From contig JAHQIW010005990.1 of the NCBI GenBank assembly GCA_019055375.1, forward strand, positions 62,001 through 126,000: DNA of 64,000 nt, read 5' to 3'. The stretch comes from Parelaphostrongylus tenuis (taxonomy: Eukaryota > Nematoda > Chromadorea > Rhabditida > Metastrongylidae). Position 1 is the first letter of the stretch; each line of letters begins with the position of its first letter. The position numbers were made by a program, and so were the translations under genes. Under the pieces are notes generated by a model. The model made no database searches. It worked only from the letters and a program-made list of their open reading frames with translations, and was not told the origin of the DNA. This document shows positions 48,841 to 61,238 of this stretch, in pieces.

Positions 48841-50029
48841 GAAAATCTGCACTACACATGAAGACGGACCATCCAATATTCAAAGATGTAATATCATCAA
48901 CGGTTTTTTGCCTTCACGAAGCTGCTTATTGGCAACCTTTTCACGTTGCCATAATGGGCTCGAATACAACGAGTCGACAAAAACGTAACTAATCATTCCT
49001 CTCTATGGGTCATAATTTAATGAATTTACATGCTGACTAATTGTATAAAAATGCATTCAAAGTATCATCTAACAAACGGAATTTCATTCACTTTTGCCGC
49101 AATAAATAAATTTCTGAAAGACTTTCCAATCTACACGAGATCAACTCTCACTTTGTTCAGTTATCTTTCCAACGTTTTTTCAAAGCCGATTGATCCAAGA
49201 CGATAGTCCACAATCATTCGTTTTCTCCGTGTGGGCCTTCATGGCCGTACCGAGTTTAATTTTCTTCACCAGAGTACCACTCGAATTAAGCACATTACTG
49301 TATAAAACCTCATCACCAAGTGAGACCGTTCTACACAAGCGTCATGAGGTTCCAATCAAAATGATTAGACTCGGTAATACTCACACCGGAAGACAAACAT
49401 CTGCTAGTGAGCGACTCGGCAAGGCAATGAAACAGTTTGGAAGAAAACAAAGGCGACGAAGCGGCAACCGATTGACTGTTTCCAAAATTGCTGACTGATA
49501 ATTTTCTAGAAAAATTTGATGGTCTCGTACGTCAATACACCCCAGTATTTTTGATTAGGGACAAATAACAAATTCATTCCCAATATTTTCATCCTTTATC
49601 GCAAAAAATCGCTTCACGTATCATTCTCAACTTTTCTTTACTCATTGTACTGTAAGGCTTACGAGTGAAATCACCTTCACAAGGCAATCAAATGAATACG
49701 CTAATAGGGATCTGATTGTGTGAATCGGGATAAGAAGGTCAGAATTGCTGATTGATAACGATCAGATGTTCATGAATTACACAGTAAGGACGATATAACG
49801 AAATCCGAGCCGTATGTTCAGGCCGTGTGAGAAACTGTCATTTGAAATGAATGCCATCCGTCACGATAAATAAAGGAAGTCGACGCAGTATCCCTCTCAG
49901 CACAATGTCATCGTTCATCATGCATGGTTTAATTAATGGGAAGAAACAGAGAAAGCAGAAACATAAACAAATTTTTAGCACTTATAAATCCCTAAGGAAT
50001 GCGTTACTCATTCGACTCATCAAACATCG
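48841..50029. other. Intergenic region, no gene recognised
   Basis: A 102-codon ORF (49190-49498, +) ends in a basic stretch (FGRKQRRRSGNRL) but has no similarity I know. Nothing else recognised. Confidence 0.3.
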
Positions 50030-50250
50030 TTAGATGTGAATGGATACATATCTGGCCAATATAATGACTTTTGATAGCTTGCCAATATATCAAGTCAGTT
50101 CTGCTGTTCTCCCACACAAGTACAAACCAATTCACCAATCACGGAGAGATGGAAAATTTTGTGACCTCGTGGAGCAGAGTTACCAAGTCAAACCAGCAAT
50201 CATGTGTGCATTACATGACACCCTAACCATTGTGTTACACGCGCCTCATG
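50030..50250 (-). repeat. SINE-like copy (GATCAACG-tail family), partial
   Basis: GGATACATATCTGGCC, TACAAACCAATTCACC, CGGAGAGATGG and GACCTCGTGGAG match the middle of the copy at the window end. A 131-codon ORF (50040-50435) begins in it and is therefore unlikely to be a gene. Confidence 0.5.
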
Positions 50251-51894
50251 AATTGCTAGACTCTCAGTATGTTGTGGGAAAGCCACAACGTGAACTATTC
50301 ATTTACTCAAATGGACAGATTATTTGTAAGCCATCAAAGTTATATCTCTCCTTTTTAGATGACTGTTTTTACCACTTTAGTAAGGCTGTAATAGAAAAAA
50401 AGTTGACTTTTAAGAGAGCTGAGGCAAACCACTGACCGAATTCCGTCATGAGCAAGCAAAGATCACCGCACTCCACATTTCCTCCTTTTTTAGATCTAAA
50501 CTGTCTTATACAATGTCTTCCTGGGGCTGCACGACGTATCAACTCAATATTTCCTGAACATTTAGGCAAGCCTGATACAAATGTGCTGGTTACACAGGTA
50601 TAGAGGATTTCGTTTGCCCTGGGCACAGCGAAACATTACCCTATTTTTATTGCAATACTTTTGACCACCGCGCTACACGTTCACTGCTCAATCACGACGA
50701 GGAAGTGTCTGAGCAGTTACTGGAGCATCTGAATAGAGGGTTATTTTTACGAATCGAATTGCGTTTTAACACCCCCATCCAGCTGATACACCAAAAATCC
50801 GACTTCGTATAAACAAGAGCTGTTTCTGTCTATCCATGTCGGCTATTTACATAATTGTCCTAAAAGATCGCGATGTCGTCAGCAATCCATCCGATCGTCC
50901 GACAACTAAGTGTGTGATGTCACGGAATTATTCACAAAATTGCATATATAACTATGTAATTGAAAGACTATTACACTTACGAGCAGTTAAACCGATAATA
51001 GCCCAAAGTCGCTGATCATTCGGTTCGGAGTTGCAGAATATAGAGGAAATTCGTTTATTACGAATAACATCGACAATGTAGGAAAACATATGAGGATTTC
51101 TTTGGTGACTTGTAGGAAAAGTGGCTTTTGAGTTGTGACAGACGATTTTTATGTTACGAATATAATAACAAAATTAATCGTGAAACGAAAAAAATGATGT
51201 AATTATCCTGTATGAGTCTTCCAGACAAGGTTCACCGTCTAGGAAAAACGGTTTTGAACGGTTTCCTTTTGGAGCAAAAATGATCACCTACACTAAAAAG
51301 TATTGCAGCCTCGAAAATTTTACTCAAATCTTGGAAACCACGGGGAATATTCGATCTTCCCTGTGAAATTTTTCTTTGTGACAAATAGTTGCTATCTAAC
51401 CAGCATCTTCACCTATAGACATGTCAAAGCACGAGTAATGTCGATTATTTGAGTAGCAGCTCAGTCGCTTATAAACTATTGGATCTAAAAACATCACCAT
51501 ATCCCAGGCAGTTACGTTTCAATTGTTTTTGAAAAATACGAAACTTGAGCTGTTTTTTAGGCACAGCGATCATCAGCTTTGGAGGAATTGATAAAACAGA
51601 TGCCGATAAGGAAAAGTCAACGCATTTAACCTCTTAACAAAAGTAAACCCAAAATCTTGATGTTTGCTATCGGCAGATATATTTTTTGCCTTCTATGTCT
51701 GGTTTTCTTCTAGCTGTACCTTTGCTCTACCATCTCCTTTGTTAATAAGTTGAGACTATTCATCACTGCAGTTTGCCAGTAAATGAACCTGTCAGAAAAG
51801 CCGAATATCAGACCTCAAACGCCGCTTTCATACTAACTTACGTAAAGGCCAATTTGACAGGCGTTCCTGTTGAGCTTGTATTAAACCTTGCAAA
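50251..51894. other. Intergenic region, no gene recognised
   Basis: A minus-strand ORF of 85 codons (50369-50626) is unidentified. The rest is AT-rich without recognisable features. Confidence 0.3.
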
Positions 51895-52170
51895 GCTTAA
51901 AGGATGAAGCGTTCGGCGTTGATCAATCCCTTTAGAGATCCGTCGTGGATTCACCTCATTAAGAGTCGTAGAGGCAAGCGAGTGCATATTTTGCCTATAC
52001 TATCCCTGCTATGGGCCTACCAATCTATCATATCAATATTTCCATCCCCTTGAGCAACTATAGCACGAATTTGGAGACCTTAGAGTAACGAAGAGTATGG
52101 CGAATCCACAATATGAGATCGAACCAACGACCCTGCGAGCATTTTATTACACATTTCATCAGTGGACTAC
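51895..52170 (-). repeat. SINE-like copy (tRNA head, GATCAACG tail)
   Basis: GGCGTTGATCAATCCCTTTA at the left, GTGCATATTTTGCC in the middle, and a minus-strand B-box-like GGTTCGATCTCATATTG at the right. Same layout as 63755-64000. Confidence 0.65.
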
Positions 52171-53115
52171 AGGTGAAAAAGTCGTTTTACCAGAGTTTAT
52201 CGCTCGATGAGTCTGTCATCAATTTCAAGAATCAATACTATTACACCACACAACATACTAATTAGAATATTAGACGATTAGTTAACTAATCATTTTTGAA
52301 CGCACTTGCAATTCCAGCCACCGCCTTCATTGGTCTTTCCAAGACTACATACAGAAGAAAAAGGAACTACGGCCAGCACAACATTTGAAGACGGGCTGTT
52401 GACGATTATAGGTACCGTAATACTTCGCCATGAATCTTCATTCACGGCGAAGATTTTGATCGTGTAAAGATTGGACTGAAATAATTAGCCGCTTTGTCAC
52501 CCAACAAGATTGGTGTTCTTTTCCTTGAACAGTAACAGAATAGAATATGATACCACCACTACTATCATTACGACAAATGTCTTCAATGTCAAGTACTTCC
52601 TAGTGTATCCCTGCTTTGTATTTTCTTCCAATTTGTAAACGTTACTAAAGAAATTCGAAAACTGCTTAATACTATCTTAGTAATAATTTTCTCCAAAGAA
52701 ACGGTTTAAATCAAAATTTTTGTTTGCTCTCTTCCTTTGTAATTTACAATTATATCAATAACTCCTCAGATTTCAGACTCACTTGAAAACCCTCGTATTC
52801 CATATTGAAAAGAAAATCAAAAAGAATTTATGCTTTGTTAGTCCTACTACAGCTTAAACCTTTGAAGAACCGAAGTATTTTTCAAGCTCAATTGCTAATC
52901 AATTCGACCAAGAAAATTTAGATAACTGTGCGGCGATATGTTGTGATTGAAGATGTCTAAGTTGCTCATAATGACAAGGAGATGAAATTGCAGTTTTCTG
53001 ACCACATAAACAAGAATGTCTTGAGATTTCATTCCAGAAGCGAAATTCCAAAAAGATGATATCAAACTTCAAGAAACTTAAAAGCGTCATCTACTATTCA
53101 AGCATACCTATACTC
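52171..53115. other. Intergenic region, no gene recognised
   Basis: AT-rich, short ORFs only. Confidence 0.3.
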
Positions 53116-53119
53116 TTCA

Positions 53120-53375
53120 CTGTTTATATAGACCTCGCTCAAAAACAGTAGCAAGTTGATAATTCGATAACATAATGACATCTTTTGAGCTTTTTATAAG
53201 GTCATGTTATCAGATTATCAAATTGTTATTGTTTTTCAGCTAAGCGAAAGTAAAGTTATGATTCACCCTAGCGAGCATAAGCGCTCGCCTGTTGTCACTG
53301 CAGTGTTGGGGGATTTCGTCACCTGCTTCCGCTAATCTATTATTCGGCGTCGACTCCTTTATTATCCCTTTACCC
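53120..53375. repeat. Partial CACGTG-hairpin family copy
   Basis: TATATAGACCTCGCTC matches the outer end seen at 45.7 and 45.95 kb. TTGATAATTCGATAACATAA is mirrored by TTATCAGATTATCAA to make a short hairpin. GTCACTGCAGTGTTGGGGGATT and GGCGTCGACTCC match the inner part of the 45.6 kb copy. Confidence 0.65.
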
Positions 53376-54281
53376 AAATTCCAAAATTTTTAGCTCTTTT
53401 CTCTAATTGGCTTTTCTTTATTCTACAAAAATCAGCTAATACTATTTTCTTCTGAAATTCAGCTAATACCACGAGATTCATATGAAGAATTATTCGGTTT
53501 ATGTTTTGACGACTTCATCGACTTCAGAGCTGCATACCGTCACTTCTGAAGAGGCCGAATATGTCGAAAGGTTAGCCAAATAAATCTCTATATCATCTTC
53601 GTGTTATCAGCTTAATCATAAAGGAAACTTTTCTCTCCTGTTCGGAAAACTATAAATTACAACAGTGGCCCACCTGGATGTGGGCTATAGAATATTGGTA
53701 TTGAAAAAATTGCACCCAAAAAGATCACCCTTTGAAGAAACCGCAACAAAAGCCTGTTTGCAAGATGTGAAGACTCTTCTCGAAAATGAAAATTTGTAAT
53801 TGCTGCGAAAAAAACATGACAATCAGTGTTTAAAAAGCTCTTCCGCATGCAATCGAAATTTAGGTTTTGAATTTTATTTTTCACTAAAGGTATGAACCGT
53901 TAGGCTGACTAGACCGCTTACTCAAAAATTTTTAGGTCCCTATGGAGTCGCTCGTGTCTAGTCGTTGAGAGGCAATAAGTGACTAATTGACGCCAAGTTT
54001 GATAGAAAATTAATCCTGTAAATCAACGGTGATGTTTAGAGCACGGGTATGCAAAACTTTTCTCCAGTAATCCGGAGGAAAATCGCTCTAGAAAGTTGTC
54101 CTCAAATTACTGGAAAGATAATTGCCGTCAAATTGCGGAAAAATTTTCTATTCCTCAAGAAAATTTGCTTCAGCGTAGCTTGAAGTAAAGGCAATTAGTC
54201 AATCAGTATTTTTAAGAACTTTGAGGGGTTTTTTATGTAGATATTTCGTTTACAAAATATGATTAATGATTTTAAATGTTA
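53376..54281. other. Intergenic region, no gene recognised
   Basis: AT-rich. GAAGAGGCCGAATATGTCGA near 53550 recalls other MITE ends in the window, but no full element is seen. Confidence 0.3.
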
Positions 54282-54502
54282 TACTCGTGTGAATTCAAGC
54301 TCCATTCCCCGACGCCCTCTGACAGGCAACAAGAACGCCCTATGGAACGCCTCAGCCAGGCTATCCTCAATTGCAAGAAGACTCGCTCAACCAGATTCAA
54401 CGCCGTTCGAAAAGAAGACGAATAACGAATTGATTGCTAGAAGTACTGAGATCCGCACAGTGAATAAAGACACTATGATGACGGATTACATAAAGTGCTA
54501 AA
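54282..54502 (+). repeat. Dispersed repeat with shared short ORF, copy 2
   Basis: Matches the copies at 25.9 and 58.2 kb (CCTATGGAACGCC, ACTCGCTCAACCAG, GAATTGATTGCTAGAAGTA, CGCACAGTGAATAAAGACAC). The 3' part includes GATGACGGATTACATAAAG, mirrored at 58.2 kb. Confidence 0.75.
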
Positions 54503-55084
54503 ATATAAAAATGTTACGCTTGATTCTGTATCTCATTAGCTATTCTGAGGAACGAAAGTTTTGCAGAGGATGAAAAATTGAAATGAACCGAGAAGAATGC
54601 TATCGTCAAGAAGCATAAAGAGAACTGTGAACCACAGTTACAGCCGCATTTATATCAGCAAATAAAGATACTGACGTTCTAAAAAAGAAGAATAAAGCAT
54701 TAACTACCAATCATTCTCTCAAAAATGCACCATGCATCCATCTGTTTTCCTCATATCGGAAAGGTGAGTGAACACATCTTGCCCCTATAAAAAGGCTCAC
54801 AGGAGCCCACTGCTATATCAAATCACTGCAGCCATCTTCCCAAACAAGGTAGTGCCAATTTTCTAACTTCGAAGTGATATCTAAAGTAGAGGAACCAATC
54901 ATATACCGATTTCCTGTGCATTGCAGGACATTTCTACCTACTGTGTTGCACTCTCCTCCCCTGCTTTTTGATAGCTTCCAGAATACTGTAAACCGACTTT
55001 CTTGTACCTTCGGCAATATCAATCATTCATGTTTTCTTTGTTAATTAAGCATATAGTATGAGGTCTACTTAAAAATAAATCTAG
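54503..55084. other. Intergenic region, no gene recognised
   Basis: One 69-codon minus-strand ORF, no similarity. Confidence 0.3.
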
Positions 55085-55762
55085 TCGGCTAACGTTTCAT
55101 CGTGCTTCGTCTTGTCCACAATCGATGACTGATTCGAGTCGAATGTCCATAATCGTTCGGCCTCGCTATGCTCATCGTATTCATTGTCGATCGAGTCAAA
55201 TCTTTTTTCTTCGGTGGGCAGCGCTCACATAAAGATCTTCACTCGGCAATGACTTATCATTGGACAATCATGATCATCAATATCCGTCCTGTATATAGGT
55301 GAACAACTGTAGGTAATCGAATTGGATGATCGGCTCGAGGAAGAAGAAACGCGCCGAAACGGTAGGTGAACAAAATAGTTTTATATACCAATCTTGTGGT
55401 ACAGACTCAGTCAAGAATAAATATGGTTGATTGCTACTGTCTCGGTTGAACGAATCTCGGTTTACAAAATGTTATGACGCTCTGAGCTATCCGTTTACAA
55501 TATATCATGACGCTCTGAGCTATCTACTTCTGCATAATGCTTTATCCGATGATAGAGCAATTTTATAACTGGACAATCACTATAATCAACAGCCGTCCTA
55601 CATAGAAGGGCATTGCCGAGTGAGGTTCTCTTTTCAGCGATGCACATGGAAGAGAATTTGACTCAATCGACATTGAATACTAAGACCGCAACGAGGGCGA
55701 AACGGCTGTGAGCAACCGGCTCAAATCATCGCCTCTGAAGGAGACGAAACACAACGAAATAC
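55085..55762. repeat. Foldback element of about 680 bases
   Basis: The left arm contains GTATTCATTGTCGATCGAGT and TCACTCGGCAATG. The right arm contains CATTGCCGAGTGAGG and GACTCAATCGACATTGAATAC, its mirror. Outer parts (TTCATCGTGCTTCGTCTTG against the mirrored GGAGACGAAACACAACG) also pair, less well. The loop (about 55310-55570) holds a 33-base tandem duplication. Confidence 0.8.
55460..55525. repeat. 33-base tandem duplication
   Basis: Two adjacent 33-base units share GTTTACAA.AT and ATGACGCTCTGAGCTATC; they differ at about four positions. Confidence 0.85.
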
Positions 55763-55914
55763 TTGCAGAAAAATTTTTTTTCACAGGCCTTCTACTGTAA
55801 GCAATCAGCAAGGAAAACTACCAATACTTTTGAAGAATCTGAAGAGCTGAAAACTTTGCAAACTTGTGAAAGAGCCTTTGACTTGCCGCTATATAGTGTG
55901 TAAGATTTACAAGC

Positions 55915-56190
55915 TAAACTTTCGGATTGGCGCAATGGTTGTCGCATACGTCGCTGATGATATAATCTCGGGCTCGAAGCTCACCAAGCCTTTCGCCCCC
56001 CCACCGGTGTCGCTGAACTGAAGCCGCATTTATCTGGGAGGAAAGTAACATTGACTCGATACATCGGTAGGCCACCGCGACACAATAAGAAGGCCAAAAT
56101 TGCATTCAGTCACCTCAAACGAAGCTAAAAATTGAGAACAATGGCGCATTCCTCAGGTTTTGATCAGCGCCGAGAGCTTTGCCTTTTTTG
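55915..56190 (+). repeat. SINE-like copy (tRNA head, GATCAACG tail)
   Basis: A-box-like TTGGCGCAATGG, B-box-like CGGGCTCGAAGCTC, then GGCCAAAATTGCATTCAGTC, ACCTCAAACGAAGCTAAAAA and GATCAGCGCCGAGAGC. This is the clearest forward copy and defines the order head, middle, tail of the family. Confidence 0.7.
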
Positions 56191-57594
56191 TAAAAAAATT
56201 TAAAGTATCCTAGTGAGTAGATTTCGTGAAAACTGAATAGTTGGTAAAAACTTTATGAGAGCTGCCACTTTCATGTGCCGCATATTATCGGAGCTCAATC
56301 GAAATACGTGTCAAAATCACGATGTACAGTCCGTTAGCTCTTGGAGCAATCCAGGCACACCGGTTTCTCGAGACCATCGTTCTATTAATCGGTTATCTCA
56401 CATGCTCTACGTGTCTCTCTATCGCCTTTTGCATATGATTCGATGTCTTTCGACACTTCTTGTGTACAATGGAAAAAATTAGCCTATTAAGTAGCCATTT
56501 GTCACAAGCTTTTCACATGGTTTTGGATGACGACTGAAGTGAATACCCGTGTCTCTCATGTTTGTCATACCTGTCGTTGCCATCCCACAGTCCAAAAACG
56601 GGCTTTTGCAAGTATGGCGCATTGAGAATATGAAGAAAAAAAATAAGAGAATTTACCTATCCATGGACCGGTCTCATTACAAAATTTGTGACAATTCGAA
56701 AGACCAAGTTTCATTAAACATCAGTATGATAAATGAAAAGCGCACTGAAAAAATGAGGTTCGAACGTTATCCCGCACAAAGAACACATAAAGTCCTTCTT
56801 GATAACACGGTGAGTGGCATCTTTCAAATGAATTGACGCTTACGATGCCAGTATTTTATGTGTACTACAAGTAATTCGCGTAATTACACGACGTTACGCT
56901 CAACTCTGAGAAAGAAGAGATCGCCAAAACCTCAGTCATAAAAATCGGTGTCTGACAAGCTATCGACTGACTGTAAGAGGTCTGGGAAAAAAAGTTTCGC
57001 GCATCGAAGTAGGCCAGAAAAAAGTGCGCATTGAAATCAAGATGTACGGTCTGGAATGTACAGTATCGAATCAATGCACATAGTTATATAAGGGTTCATT
57101 TTGAAATTCTTAAGGCATGAGCGAGAATAGCAAGCATAAACCATACATTCGGAACACGATTGACAAAATTCCCTTTTTCCTCTGCCTTTGTGTTCGAACT
57201 AAGAGTATCTACATTTTAAAAATTTTCACAAGAGGTTATTAAAGCTATAGAAGACCAGAGCTTCATTTTAGTACTATAAAACAGCTTCTAACTGGTAGAG
57301 AATGCTAGATACCTATGCATTTTATTCGAAATAATGTTCACTACTGACATATTTGTTGGCCGAAAGTTGCCGTAATTCTCATATCAAATAAAGTATTTCT
57401 TTGTGCACTGAGATTTTCTATTCTCATTTTCATCTGTCCGCTGCTTATCGGTTTGCCTATATCGAGCACGTAATCGATGAAAGACAAGTTTCGTAGTGCA
57501 GAAAATTTCGAGCATCCAAACAAGTAAAGAAGAATCTTACAGTATATCCGATAGCGCTGCTGTGGGTGTTGATCCTTCCAACTAACCGCGTTAC
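56191..57594. other. Intergenic region, no gene recognised
   Basis: Plus-strand ORFs at 56255-56482 and 56549-56836 and a minus-strand one at 56865-57074 lack known similarity. Downstream exons of the chemoreceptor-like candidate at 57.6 kb could lie here, but I could not identify them. Confidence 0.3.
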
Positions 57595-57661
57595 CAAGCA
57601 CAAAAATGACGGTGACTCGGCTTAACGCCAAGAACACCATGAATGTTCCGTGGACACTTTC
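57595..57661 (-). pseudogene. Possible serpentine chemoreceptor fragment (third membrane segment)
   Basis: After a strong minus-strand acceptor (TTTAGTTTCAG) the frame reads ESVHGTFMVFLALSRVTVIF then VL. This resembles the third membrane segment of nematode serpentine receptors (FLALNR-type motif). Reading on through 57341 gives GNAVSWKDQ, where a Trp at this spacing after the Arg is common. A second fragment at 57820-57938 could be a first membrane segment. The part between them does not encode a second segment, so I treat the locus as a possible relic. It may also be chance. Confidence 0.25.
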
Positions 57662-57819
57662 CTGAAACTAAATGAAAGATATTCAGCTGTTAGCCTTCAC
57701 AAACTTTTCTATATCACTCTGGATCATCATGACACGGTGTACATGGCGGTGGAACGTATCAAAAATACAAAAAAAAAAACAGAAAGGCGCACCAATAAAT
57801 AACGATATAACGACTACAC

Positions 57820-57938
57820 GTGCCCAATAACTATGGTAATGGAAATAACAAAGTTTGGAACAGAAAAAGGGTAAGCAATAAACGAGCCAAGAATACGAAA
57901 CTTTTCTGGAGAAGCACCGAGTAAGACAATCGGCTCAA
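57820..57938 (-). pseudogene. Possible chemoreceptor first membrane segment
   Basis: After the acceptor CCTGCAG the minus strand reads EPIVLLGASPEKFRILGSFI then AYPFSVPNFVISITIVIGH, a hydrophobic segment with a central Pro such as many nematode chemoreceptors have in their first membrane helix. It stops at a weak GTGTAG. The link to 57595-57661 is inference. Confidence 0.22.
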
Positions 57939-58202
57939 CTGCAGGAAAATCGCTGACAGCCTTTCTTTACGGTTAGAACCCGGCTGAGGAAAGGCAGAGC
58001 GAGGAACTCGCGGAAAGAGCTAATCACGGTCACATACATCAGTTTCTAAGCATTGCTCGTATCTCACAATCTCGTAGCTAATTTTCCCACAGTGCCCACC
58101 TTTGAAATAATAATTAGGCAGCGAATAGGAACCGAAATTGTTTGAAAATTTTTTGAATAAGGTTGAAAAGAAGTTATTGATTAAATCAATCAACAAAACA
58201 GC

Positions 58203-58485
58203 TGTGTTTCAAACTTAGCATTTTATTTGACCCGTCATCACAGTGCTCTATTTTTCACTGTGCGGATCCCAGTACTTCTAGCATCAATTCGTTTTTCGTC
58301 TTCTTCTTCAACGTCGTAAAATACTGGTTGAGCGAGTCTCCTTGCAATCTCGAGGATAGCCTAGCTGTGGCGCTCCATAGGACGTTGTTGTTGATTGCCG
58401 GAGAGAAGTGGGGGATGGAGCTCGGCTCCACACGCGCCGTGACCAACATCACAATCTCTCGGCCACGGGGCCCCAACTTTGGTTT
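58203..58485 (-). repeat. Dispersed repeat with shared short ORF, copy 3
   Basis: Minus-strand copy of the repeat at 25.9 and 54.3 kb (shared CGCCACAG, CTATCCTCGAGATTGCAA, AAGAAGACG, TGATGACGGGTCAAATAAAA at its end). It abuts the LINE fragment that follows. Confidence 0.75.
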
Positions 58486-58595
58486 TCAAAACAATGGAAT
58501 AGTAGTAAGAATTATTATCACTATTATGAATGGAACTGTAATTATCCTATTATTACTGTTACTGCTATATCATTTTCGTCACTATTTTACTGACG

Positions 58596-59068
58596 TATGC
58601 CTAACGTATGCAGCAGAATCCTGGTCGCTACGTAAGCAGGATGAAAGATCACTTGACGTTATTGAACGCGCAGTCGAAAGGTCGTTGCTAGGAGTATCCC
58701 GTATCTCGCAAATGAGAAAAAGGATCCGAAGTTCCGACCTACGTCAAAGATCGAAGATCAAAGACGCCGTTCTGCATGCCAGGATATGAAAATAAGGTGG
58801 GCTGGACACATGATGTACTCAACGGCAACTGATGGACGGGAGCCGTTACCTACTGGATTCCTCGGTATATCAAGCGCTCTACAGGAAGACCACCGACGCG
58901 TTGGCTTTATTTCTTACAATAAAAAAAATATGATGCTAAGCGAATCCCTAGAACGAGGAGGACCCACTGGGCTACTGTTGCACGCGATAGGGAAGAATGG
59001 AAGTGTTGCTGGGACTCGCTGGAGTCACTCGACGATCAACGGGATGACAAGTGATACAGGTGATACTA
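58596..59068 (+). pseudogene. 3' end of an RTE-type LINE (reverse transcriptase C-terminus)
   Basis: Plus-strand frames give TYAAESWSLRKQDERSLDVI, ERAVERSLLGVSRISQ, RSSDLRQRSKIKDAVLHA, then one base shifted KIRWAGHMM, W.GAVTYWIPRYIKR, STGRPPTRW, and later RTRRTHWATVARDREEW, KCCWDSLESLDDQRDDK and a stop at about 59050. These are the conserved end motifs of RTE-clade ORF2. TGATACAGGTGATAC just after the stop is the short 3' repeat tail typical of RTE elements. In-frame stops and shifts make it non-functional. Everything upstream of this region is missing, as expected of a 5'-truncated insertion. Confidence 0.9.
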
Positions 59069-59079
59069 TTTTACTGATA

Positions 59080-59842
59080 TTAGGTCTACTCATAAGTTCT
59101 TTGCAGTAGAGCAATAAACACCAAGTTTAACTATCAGAACCAATTAAAATTGCTGAACACCACTATTCAAAGTAGGCGCTATCAGTCTGAACACATTTCT
59201 GTCATCTCTCAGGGAACAAATCAACACGGCTGTGTGCAGAATATTCTGAGCTTCTTTCGACACCAAATTTGTCCAATTTGCCGCATCATGGCCGCTCAAG
59301 AATGCTCATGGTTCACCTATGCTGACCTTTTTATGGGACTGGAGCCAGCCGCATTGGGAGTTGCTGATCGCCGGAGAGACGATTAACGCTAAGCGCTATT
59401 GTGAGAACCTGGACCGCTTCGATTGGGCCCTGTCACGTCGACGTTGCCGCAATCTCATCCTGCTTCAAAACAACGCAAGGCTGCATATAGACAAAGACAA
59501 AGAAGAAGTCGACCAAACTTGGCTGGAACTGCTGGATCATTCGCCGTGCAGTCCTAACTTGTCGTCTTCTGACTAGCACCTCTTTCGGCCACTGGAGCAC
59601 TTTTTGAGGAAGAAGGAGTTTTGAGATATCAATCATTTGCGTTGAGGGTTGACAGCTTTCTTTAAAACCAAGAATGAGAGAGCTATGGGCACAGTATTGA
59701 GTTATTGCTTGAGAGAAAACAGAAATGTGGTCAGGTTGATGTGCATATATCGAATAGTGCTGTTAAGCAGTTCTAATTACTTCTGGTTAATAAATTTAGT
59801 GTTTATTGCTCTATGCCGAAATACAAAAATTATGATAATCTT
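59080..59842 (+). mobile_element. Decayed mariner transposon
   Basis: Left end TTAGGTCTACTCATAAGTTC preceded by TA. The subterminal blocks AGAGCAATAAACACCAAGTT and, inverted at the right end, TTTAGTGTTTATTGCTCTA pair. It is about 760 bases, so internally deleted. The left end resembles the 16.2 kb MITE. The right end is mutated. It sits 12 bases after the LINE 3' end. Confidence 0.85.
59319..59640 (+). pseudogene. mariner transposase remnant
   Basis: The frame reads WSQPHWELLIAGETINAKRY, CENLDRF, RRRCRNLILLQNNARLH, then LELLDHSPCSPNLSSSD and a TAG where mariner has Tyr. The second catalytic Asp (usually in HQDNARPH) is Asn here, and further stops follow. Closest to DD34D mariner transposases. 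Dead. Confidence 0.88.
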
Positions 59843-61201
59843 AGCACAATTAGTAATGGGCTGACACTGCCGTTTCTACTGTTTTCTATCCAAATTTTCC
59901 CCAAATTTGTTGTCACTGCATCATGTATAAATTAGGCAGAAAAATGGGGAGAAGATCACTAAAGTTAAACGAAAAAAAGAATTTCAAGGGAAGATTTTCA
60001 ATCACATGCAACTGAAAATAGGTAGAATTTTAGATACTTTCACTTCTGCTTTCTCTTTAAGTACTTTTAGTAATCTATTAAATTTTTACGACCTTTTTTG
60101 ACTACTTTCTGACATTTATTGAATTTTTCAACAAAACAATGAAGCACTTCATAATGAATAAATAAATCAATCAATATCTATGTGCTCTACACAGATAACA
60201 CGTTGACGCAGACACTCCGCATAATATAGCAATTTCGTAGGAATTTTGTAGGAACTGCTTAGGGGTTTTCTAAGAAAACAAAATGCTTATCTTGAATAAA
60301 AAGCTTCTAGAATTTTAGGAAATTGTGAAACATTGAAATTGAAATTGTACTGAAAGACTAAAAATCACAAATGATTCAGTATTGTGAGGATGTTCAATAG
60401 AGTAGCAAAAGTTGCAAATGAAGAGAACTATCGAAGTGGAAAATTCTCCTTATTCCGCATGAAAAGGCAAGAATATAGAAGATCCTCATAACAATCGAGT
60501 ACCTACTATTAAATTTCATGCCAAATAGTAATTCCTAGCAAAAATAAGTAGAGAAAAAGAGTCTTATTGAATTTAGTATTGACTAGATAATCATATACAT
60601 ACCTCTTCAAAAAGTACAAAGGAGTGAAAAAATCGATGGAGCTTTTAAAGATGAGCTTTTCGTTATAAAAATATCGTGAGAATGTTGTTCAGCCATTTTC
60701 TGAAATTTACTATGTAGTTCTCGTTAGCCTATCTTTGTCGATGGTGAAAACTTCAACAATAATCACTTTTTGCAAAAATAAAGGAATAAACAAATTATTT
60801 AAAAACCATTTTACACTCAAAACACTTTTTGATTAAAATTTACACCGTATTGGTTGGGAAAAAATCGTCGGTAAAAATTTCCTGTACAGAAGAGAAAGAA
60901 GGATATTCAGGCCCTAATAATCAAGTGAATTTCGTTTTGTCCTCCTTACAATTTTTGATATTAGTGCTTTAAAATCATGATTAGCAAAGCAAAAGTACAC
61001 ATTGCAGTATAATTTTATCACCAATGATTTTTCAATAAGCTGTTAAGCTGATTCCGAAAACGTTTGTAAACGGAACTAAAATTATTTAAAGGTATATTGT
61101 TCCTCTATTAACTCCGTACATGATAATAATTGCAACTGAAAGTACACTGGACAGGTAACGTTACCACCAAATATAGGGGAATATTTTTTCACAGACGTAA
61201 T

Positions 61202-61238
<37 letters not shown>

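Noticed and set aside
49190..49498. 102-codon ORF with basic C-terminus
   Set aside because: No recognisable domain, no neighbouring exons, and ORFs of this size are expected by chance in 64 kb.
50040..50435. 131-codon ORF as a gene
   Set aside because: Its first part is a SINE-like repeat and it shows no splice or protein evidence.
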